Of a stretch of 64,000 nt of DNA, positions 60,901-64,000 are shown in pieces. The stretch covers positions 95,939,729 through 96,003,728 of the forward strand of contig NC_085048.1 of NCBI RefSeq assembly GCF_963662255.1. The letters run 5' to 3'. The translations under genes were made by a program, and so were the position numbers. Source of the stretch: Cinclus cinclus. Taxonomy: Eukaryota > Chordata > Aves > Passeriformes > Cinclidae. Positions within the stretch are counted from its first letter, which is position 1, and each line of letters starts with the position of its first letter. The notes beneath the pieces are model-generated. The model saw only the letters and a program-made list of their open reading frames with translations, was not told the origin of the DNA and ran no database searches.

Positions 60901-62994
60901 TTTTGTGTCTTTCAAAACCCATTTCAACCCCAAAATGATGTTATTTTTAATTTTTTATTCATTCAAGATCTTCTACACAGCTGAACAGTAATGGAAGTTT
61001 AAATATCCATATAGGAACAAACAAGCGTAGTTCAGGCTAACCCCAAATAGCTGCTAATGGCTCTTTTATTTTTTTTATCCCAGAAAATAAGTGGCTGTCA
61101 ACATGGACTATAGGGTTTCATAAAAGCTCTGCAGCTTGCTTACTGATTTGACAAAAAGGAAAAAGCAGAACAAAACCTCCCAGTGCCTCTGCAAAGCTCC
61201 CACCAGCAGCAAACAGCTTACCTCATGTCTATGACCTGACTCACTACCACGCTGGGCTGAGATGCTTTTCCTTCTGCTACATCATACAGGAAGAGTTTAA
61301 AATCACAGATCACTGCCAGTGCTCTCTGCCAACCCTTCTTTACTCCAGCTGGCTTTGGGACCTTTAGAAAAATAAATTCTGATCAACTCTCTGTAAGTTT
61401 AGATGCAATCAGAAAATCAATCAGCACAAAAATCAGTTTGCTTATCTGGGCTGGAAACTTTCAATTCAGTGATGATGTTAAGCAACATAAGCAAGAGCCA
61501 GGAGCAGTAAGACCAACAAATACAGACACACAGACAATATATTATTTAATAAATCATTAGCATCACAGATTCTTTTTTCTCATTTCATGAATTCATTTAG
61601 AGCTGTATTAAAAAAATACAGAGAAAGAAATCTGTCTCTAGTTGGTCACAGAATTATGACCAAAACTATGTTGAGTAAATATTTCAGTATTTCTGTGCAA
61701 ATATCCCCACCAGTGACCACAGACAGTACTAGCAGAAAGACTCAAAAACTCACAGGGCCTGGAAGATGATCTGATCTCTAGAGATGGAACTATTCAACAC
61801 CAACCCAAAGCACACTAGCCAACAGAGGGGAGAGAAGATCACTGCTGACAATGCTTAGAGTTGCTTTGTGAAAATTTAAGTCTTATTTTCCAAACTGCTA
61901 CCTTAAGATGTAATTGAATCTATCCCCCCAACATTCAATGTAATACCAGCTCTGGAAAACAATTAATTTAATGTAAGTGTCCCAAATGCAGCCACCTCAT
62001 ACTTACTCGGACATGTCCTTCATAAGCTGTTCCTATGCCTTTCTGTGGATCTATTCCCAAAGGTCCCTTAGTCTGCTCAGGAGGGATTGGACACACTGCA
62101 GGAGCCTTGTCTGCACAGGTCACATGGCAAGAGAATCCACACACTTGTGAGGAGGAGAAAGAACAAAAAGATTTGATGGTTATTTCTTGCGGAATGCAAA
62201 AGTTGTGATAATGATGATGAGATTTACAATGAAATTCCCTTTCTATTTTTGTGACCAGCATCTGAATAATCTCACTGAATTTTGCTACAAACAGAAGTAA
62301 AAGTCTGCACAGAGCAGCATTTCATGTTTTTATCTGCTCTAAAATTCAAATTTCTCTTTTCCAGATACTTTATGGATACACCTGGTTTCATCCAGATAAA
62401 AAAAGAGCCCAAGACAATCTCTGTGATGTTCTCTAGGCCCAACTCTACTAGTAAACAAAAAACTGAAACATCCTCTAAATAATAAACATCATTCTGTGTA
62501 CATACAAACAAGAATAACTGCCATTCAGTACTGGTTTTGCTTCTTTCTGGATTAAGTCAGAATAGATGTCTTAAATTTTGCCCTGCAACATAAAGCAAAG
62601 CTGCTGAGTGTCTACTTGACCACTCACTGTGGCCCCTTATTGCTATTCAGAGTAAAATTAACTAAGCTTTTCTATCACCAAGTGGAATAAGAATGTCCCC
62701 AGAAAACTGGGCAATCTGTTATGTATGTTCAGTGTTTGGCTTCTACTGTTAAAAGACTGAAGCATGAGAATATACTGGTATTCAAAATATAAGCAGAAGA
62801 CTTCTGCATCACCACACTACATTTCCTATAACATTTGCATCTATAAGAACGTCAGTTCACATTTGTTTTTGCTCTCCCAAGTGCTTACCTTCACAAGTAC
62901 AGCCCTGTCGTATCAGACCAACCATCAGGGATGTGCACTGATTGCATTTTGTTGGTGTGTTAAACGATTTCACTACAAACTGGTGAGCTTTAGG
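36818..62994 (-). CDS. CDC42BPA: CDC42BPA (MRCK alpha), C-terminal 723 residues; spliced, 5' partial
   Basis: Fourteen exons join in one frame and match MRCK alpha to its C-terminus. The 723 residues equal human residues 1010-1732 as I know them. Known role: a DMPK/ROCK-class Ser/Thr kinase that binds GTP-CDC42 and phosphorylates myosin light-chain regulators to drive actomyosin flow at the leading edge. Seen here, numbered from the first codon at 62994: C1 zinc finger 4-53 with complete H-x12-C-x2-C-x13-C-x2-C-x4-H-x2-C-x7-C spacing, PH domain about 73-192, CNH domain about 218-490, CRIB 562-575, Ser/Pro-rich tail. All introns are GT-AG. The kinase and coiled-coil exons are beyond the right edge. 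It converges on COQ8A as in human. A possible extra exon lies at 43782-43967. MRCK beta is excluded by the tail sequence. Confidence 0.97.
36950..38987 (-). other. CDC42BPA introns between tail exons
   Basis: Two introns (36950-38105 and 38264-38987). No repeat or extra exon recognised. Confidence 0.8.
38106..38263 (-). CDS. CDC42BPA: CDC42BPA exon, Ser/Gly-rich tail
   Basis: It encodes [20 protein letters not shown], then [17 protein letters not shown], ending DYERE, where human, as I recall it, has DFDGE. Acceptor CTGCAG at 38264-38269, donor GTGAGT at 38105-38100, phase 0. Confidence 0.96.
38988..39105 (-). CDS. CDC42BPA: CDC42BPA exon, Ser-rich tail
   Basis: It encodes [20 protein letters not shown], then [10 protein letters not shown]. 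Acceptor TTTCAG at 39106-39111, directly preceded by a (TG)n run. Donor GTAAGC at 38987-38982, phase 1. Confidence 0.96.
39114..39132 (+). repeat. (CA)n microsatellite next to a splice acceptor
   Basis: About 9.5 CA units on the + strand. Read on the CDC42BPA strand it is (TG)n starting 8 bases upstream of exon 38988-39105, where the pyrimidine tract should be. Confidence 0.9.
43782..43967 (-). CDS. Predicted cassette exon of CDC42BPA with a second CRIB-like motif
   Basis: Not needed for the canonical frame, but built like an exon. It is 186 bases (62 codons), open, phase 0 at both ends, and sits in the phase-0 intron between the CRIB exon and the tail. The acceptor has a long C/T tract (about 43973-43995) and a tandem TAG-CAG, so Gln1 is optional. 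The donor is AGG|GTATGG. The peptide has a His run, then [20 protein letters not shown], then a Ser/Pro-rich end ([15 protein letters not shown]). [13 protein letters not shown] fits CRIB I-S-x-P-x2-F-x-H-x2-H, but Gly after the last His-Met is Thr. I infer an alternatively spliced exon; I cannot tell whether it is annotated elsewhere. Confidence 0.72.
44220..44345 (+). repeat. Putative ancient interspersed repeat
   Basis: The order 'tatttattatt', 'gcacca', 'aaggtgctttacagacag', 'ttccctgccttgaggagctt', 'acaatctaaa' resembles a dispersed element I have seen in many amniote genomes, but I cannot name it. No terminal repeats are visible. Confidence 0.45.
49977..50094 (-). CDS. CDC42BPA: CDC42BPA exon, CRIB motif
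   Basis: It encodes [12 protein letters not shown] and then [18 protein letters not shown], the CDC42/Rac interactive binding motif (I-S-x-P-x2-F-x-H-x2-H). It ends LKDLPM. Acceptor TTCCAG at 50095-50100, donor GTAAGT at 49976-49971, ending in phase 0. Confidence 0.97.
50203..50238 (+). mobile_element. CR1 LINE terminal tail (sense)
   Basis: The string tcctttccaacctgaacaat followed by 'tccatgagtctatga' matches the extreme 3' end of avian CR1, including the degenerate 8-mer tail. Only about 36 bases remain. Confidence 0.65.
50258..50440 (+). mobile_element. Possible short LTR fragment
   Basis: A block beginning 'tgtgatgaacccctgctgtc' with 'gggcaaggggccaagataa' and, near its end, 'gataaaaagctctgtaagat' and 'gaataaaag' (poly(A)-like). 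The layout resembles a small avian LTR, but I found no target-site duplication and cannot name the family. Confidence 0.4.
51406..51529 (-). CDS. CDC42BPA: CDC42BPA exon, basic linker before CRIB
   Basis: It encodes [20 protein letters not shown], then [18 protein letters not shown]. Acceptor TTTCAG at 51530-51535. The donor GTCTGT (51405-51400) fits the consensus poorly but is the only one that restores RREMLRDP in the next exon. Confidence 0.95.
51530..53040 (-). other. CDC42BPA intron with ATTC microsatellite, 1.5 kb
   Basis: Contains the (ATTC)n array at 51910-51955 and an A13 run near 52850-52861. No exon seen. Confidence 0.8.
51910..51955 (+). repeat. (ATTC)n tetranucleotide microsatellite
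   Basis: About 11 uninterrupted ATTC/CATT units, likely polymorphic in length. Confidence 0.95.
53041..53125 (-). CDS. CDC42BPA: CDC42BPA exon, end of CNH
   Basis: It encodes [20 protein letters not shown] and IYFKNKMA. Acceptor TTTCAG at 53126-53131, donor GTAAGT at 53040-53035. It ends in phase 1, and the split Glu joins to GDELVV. Confidence 0.96.
53126..54565 (-). other. CDC42BPA intron, 1.4 kb
   Basis: AT-rich. Holds a small 'ccataataa' repeat at about 53521-53576 (three spaced copies). No exon recognised. Confidence 0.75.
54566..54663 (-). CDS. CDC42BPA: CDC42BPA exon, CNH C-terminal part
   Basis: It encodes [20 protein letters not shown] then [12 protein letters not shown]. Acceptor TCCCAG at 54664-54669, donor GTAACT at 54565-54560. 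Confidence 0.96.
54664..56562 (-). other. CDC42BPA intron, 1.9 kb
   Basis: Carries two unexplained minus-strand reading frames (55108-55329 and 56152-56391; see findings). Neither has splice sites that keep the CDC42BPA frame. Confidence 0.7.
56563..57156 (-). CDS. CDC42BPA: CDC42BPA large CNH (citron homology) exon
   Basis: A 594-base exon encoding about 198 residues. They run from [20 protein letters not shown] through [20 protein letters not shown] and [20 protein letters not shown] to [19 protein letters not shown]. This is the beta-propeller-like core of CNH. Acceptor TTTCAG at 57157-57162, donor GTGAGT at 56562-56557. Confidence 0.97.
57157..58029 (-). other. CDC42BPA intron, 873 bp, largely open in frame
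   Basis: Contains a CR1 fragment (about 57727-57830). On the minus strand the frame from the preceding exon stays open to 57542. Confidence 0.8.
57727..57830 (+). mobile_element. CR1 LINE 3' fragment (sense)
   Basis: The sequence around 'gattttcaacacccaactgg' and 'acaaagccctgagcaaccc' is the typical CR1 segment that precedes its 3' tail. The end has decayed. Confidence 0.75.
58030..58092 (-). CDS. CDC42BPA: CDC42BPA exon, first CNH blades
   Basis: A 63-base exon encoding [20 protein letters not shown]. Acceptor TCATAG at 58093-58098, donor GTAAGA at 58029-58024. The frame stays open for a long way past the donor (see findings). Confidence 0.95.
58093..58913 (-). other. CDC42BPA intron, 821 bp, AT-rich
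   Basis: Contains the minisatellite-like repeats at 58614-58726. No exon seen. Confidence 0.75.
58614..58726 (+). repeat. Two short tandem repeats, aattatgaatatgggtga and agatcttaaa types
   Basis: From 58614 to 58678 an 18-19-base unit (core attatgaatatgggtga) occurs about 3.5 times with drift. Directly after it, a 'aaaagatctta' unit repeats about three times (58688-58726). A local slippage hot spot. Confidence 0.75.
58914..59130 (-). CDS. CDC42BPA: CDC42BPA exon, PH end and linker to CNH
   Basis: It encodes [20 protein letters not shown], then [17 protein letters not shown], the C-terminal PH helix, and [19 protein letters not shown]. Acceptor TTTGCAG at 59131-59137, donor GTATGA at 58913-58908. 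Confidence 0.96.
60287..60368 (-). CDS. CDC42BPA: CDC42BPA exon, PH domain
   Basis: It encodes [20 protein letters not shown] and DIPCIFR. The acceptor is CTATAAG at 60369-60375, which makes the split Arg (AG|G) in frame with the upstream exon. Donor GTAAGT at 60286-60281. Confidence 0.95.
61222..61361 (-). CDS. CDC42BPA: CDC42BPA exon, PH domain
   Basis: It encodes [15 protein letters not shown] then [17 protein letters not shown] and VVVSQVIDM. The PH beta-strands with KKGWQ are conserved. Acceptor CTAAAG at 61362-61367, donor GTAAGC at 61221-61216. Confidence 0.96.
62007..62143 (-). CDS. CDC42BPA: CDC42BPA exon, second half of C1 and start of PH
   Basis: It encodes [18 protein letters not shown] with ligands Cys37, His42, Cys45 and Cys53, then [20 protein letters not shown], which opens the PH domain. 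Acceptor CACAAG at 62144-62149, donor GTAAGT at 62006-62001. Confidence 0.96.
62889..62994 (-). CDS. CDC42BPA: CDC42BPA exon, first half of C1 domain
   Basis: It encodes [20 protein letters not shown] through RQGCTCE, with zinc ligands His4, Cys17, Cys20 and Cys34. Acceptor (minus) is CACAG at 62995-62999, donor GTAAGC at 62888-62883, phase 0 to phase 1. Confidence 0.96.
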
Positions 62995-64000
62995 CTGTGA
63001 AACAAGCAGATAAGGATATTACTACATGCAACACTTCTCAAATACAGTTATTTCTTTCACAGACTAGAGTGCATAGGTGCATTTAATAAGGCAGATTGTT
63101 TTATGTTTGCTGAAATGAAATCTGAAAAAATTTCCTTATCACACTGCTCACAGTTGATAACTTAAAGCATCCTCTGTAAACAAAGCCATGGAAACTGGAC
63201 CCTGTCTCAGAACATGAGTTTGCTTCCACTACAGATAGGAAAACTGCCAAAATGATTCTCCTGCTTTAGAAGTTGAACTTGTATAACCGTGTGCTCTGTG
63301 GGCACCTGCCTGTCAGCCCAGGTCATCCCATAACAGTATTTTCTAAGCTGCAAATTCACTGCTCCTCTGTCAGTATTGCCTTAGTTAAAAGAAAAATAGC
63401 AGACTTCCTCAAAATTTGAAATCTTATGCCAGAAAGCCCTGACAGAGCCCCTTTTAAGTTGTTTAGAAGAAGCAATTTAGAACAGCCAATCTAAAGTCCA
63501 GAGCTGAAGTTGATAGATGAAGTTGATTTTGAAAGGCTTTCTCTTCCTGTCATTCCTTGGAACACAGAGTACATGAGTAAGTGGTTTCATTTGCTCCCTC
63601 TCCTCAAGGATGGCCGTGCTCATACTGCTATATAAAGGCTAAATGCCTATGTAATGTGGCAGGATGATTCACAGATGGCTTTATATAAAATCCAGGAAGC
63701 TGCTTTGCTTTTCTATAAAAACTCCCAGTGAAGTAACTACTGGGGAGAAAAGCCAGAGCATAGGGTGAATGTCCAAAAAAACCTGATCATGTATGTGATC
63801 TGAAACAAAGACAATTTTGCAGACTACTTTGGAGAGTAAGTATGTTAAAAATTTACTCACTTTCTTGTATTTCAGAGAATAAGATATCACAGCTAAGGGC
63901 TCAAACTGATCCATATTTAATGACAGCTTTACTGTTACAACAGCAGCTTTCAGTCTACAGAATGCTCTGTTTTGAGACTTGCAGGGAAACAATACCCAGC
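62995..64000 (-). other. CDC42BPA intron upstream of the C1 domain (cut by window end)
   Basis: The upstream canonical exon is not recognised here. A possible alternative exon end with a GTGAGT donor lies at 63861 (see findings). The rest shows nothing specific. Confidence 0.6.

Larger units (their letters stand above)
59131..62888 (-). other. CDC42BPA introns between PH and C1 exons
   Basis: Four introns (59131-60286, 60369-61221, 61362-62006, 62144-62888), all AT-rich. A (CTG)4 run lies near 60145-60157. No repeat family or further exon recognised. Confidence 0.75.

Overview
The window is vertebrate nuclear DNA, most likely from a bird. Two multi-exon genes with GT-AG introns lie tail to tail. 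The interspersed repeats are CR1-type LINE 3' ends and an LTR of a type I associate with bird (especially songbird) genomes. There are no bacterial-style operons, CRISPR arrays or recognisable tRNA/rRNA genes. Genus and species cannot be set from this window.

Left half, + strand, 1 to about 29,205: COQ8A (ADCK3), the mitochondrial atypical kinase/ATPase of coenzyme Q synthesis. The window opens inside a coding exon and holds 13 coding exons ending at a TAG at 28128-28130. They encode 578 residues in one continuous frame. Counting from the first full codon, every hallmark residue falls exactly 70 positions before the human number I remember: KxGQ Lys206/276, Ala-rich loop 267-269/337-339, ATP-site Lys288/358, Glu335/405, catalytic Asp418/488 and DFG Asp437/507. 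Only about 70 N-terminal residues are missing. A 3' UTR of about 1.05 kb ends near an AATAAA at 29184.

Middle, about 29.2-32.1 kb: convergent intergenic spacer with an antisense CR1 3' fragment and no gene that I can support.

Right half, - strand, about 32.1-64 kb: the 3' part of CDC42BPA (MRCK alpha), a CDC42-binding kinase of the DMPK/ROCK class. Fourteen coding exons (62994 down to 36818) encode the last 723 residues: C1 zinc finger, PH domain, citron-homology (CNH) domain, CRIB motif and Ser-rich tail. The kinase and coiled-coil parts lie beyond the right edge. The 3' UTR is about 4.7 kb. The convergent COQ8A/CDC42BPA arrangement matches what I know of human 1q42.

The most interesting signal is an exon-like 186-bp block at 43782-43967 (- strand), inside the 10.9-kb intron just after the CRIB exon. 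It is open, symmetric phase 0-0, has a strong polypyrimidine tract and a tandem NAGNAG acceptor, and encodes 62 residues with a second CRIB-like motif ([13 protein letters not shown]). If spliced in, MRCK alpha would carry two CRIB-like modules in tandem. Other points are a (TG)n tract abutting the next acceptor, a weak GTCTGT donor before the CRIB exon, a long open reading frame through one short CNH intron, and several tandem repeats.
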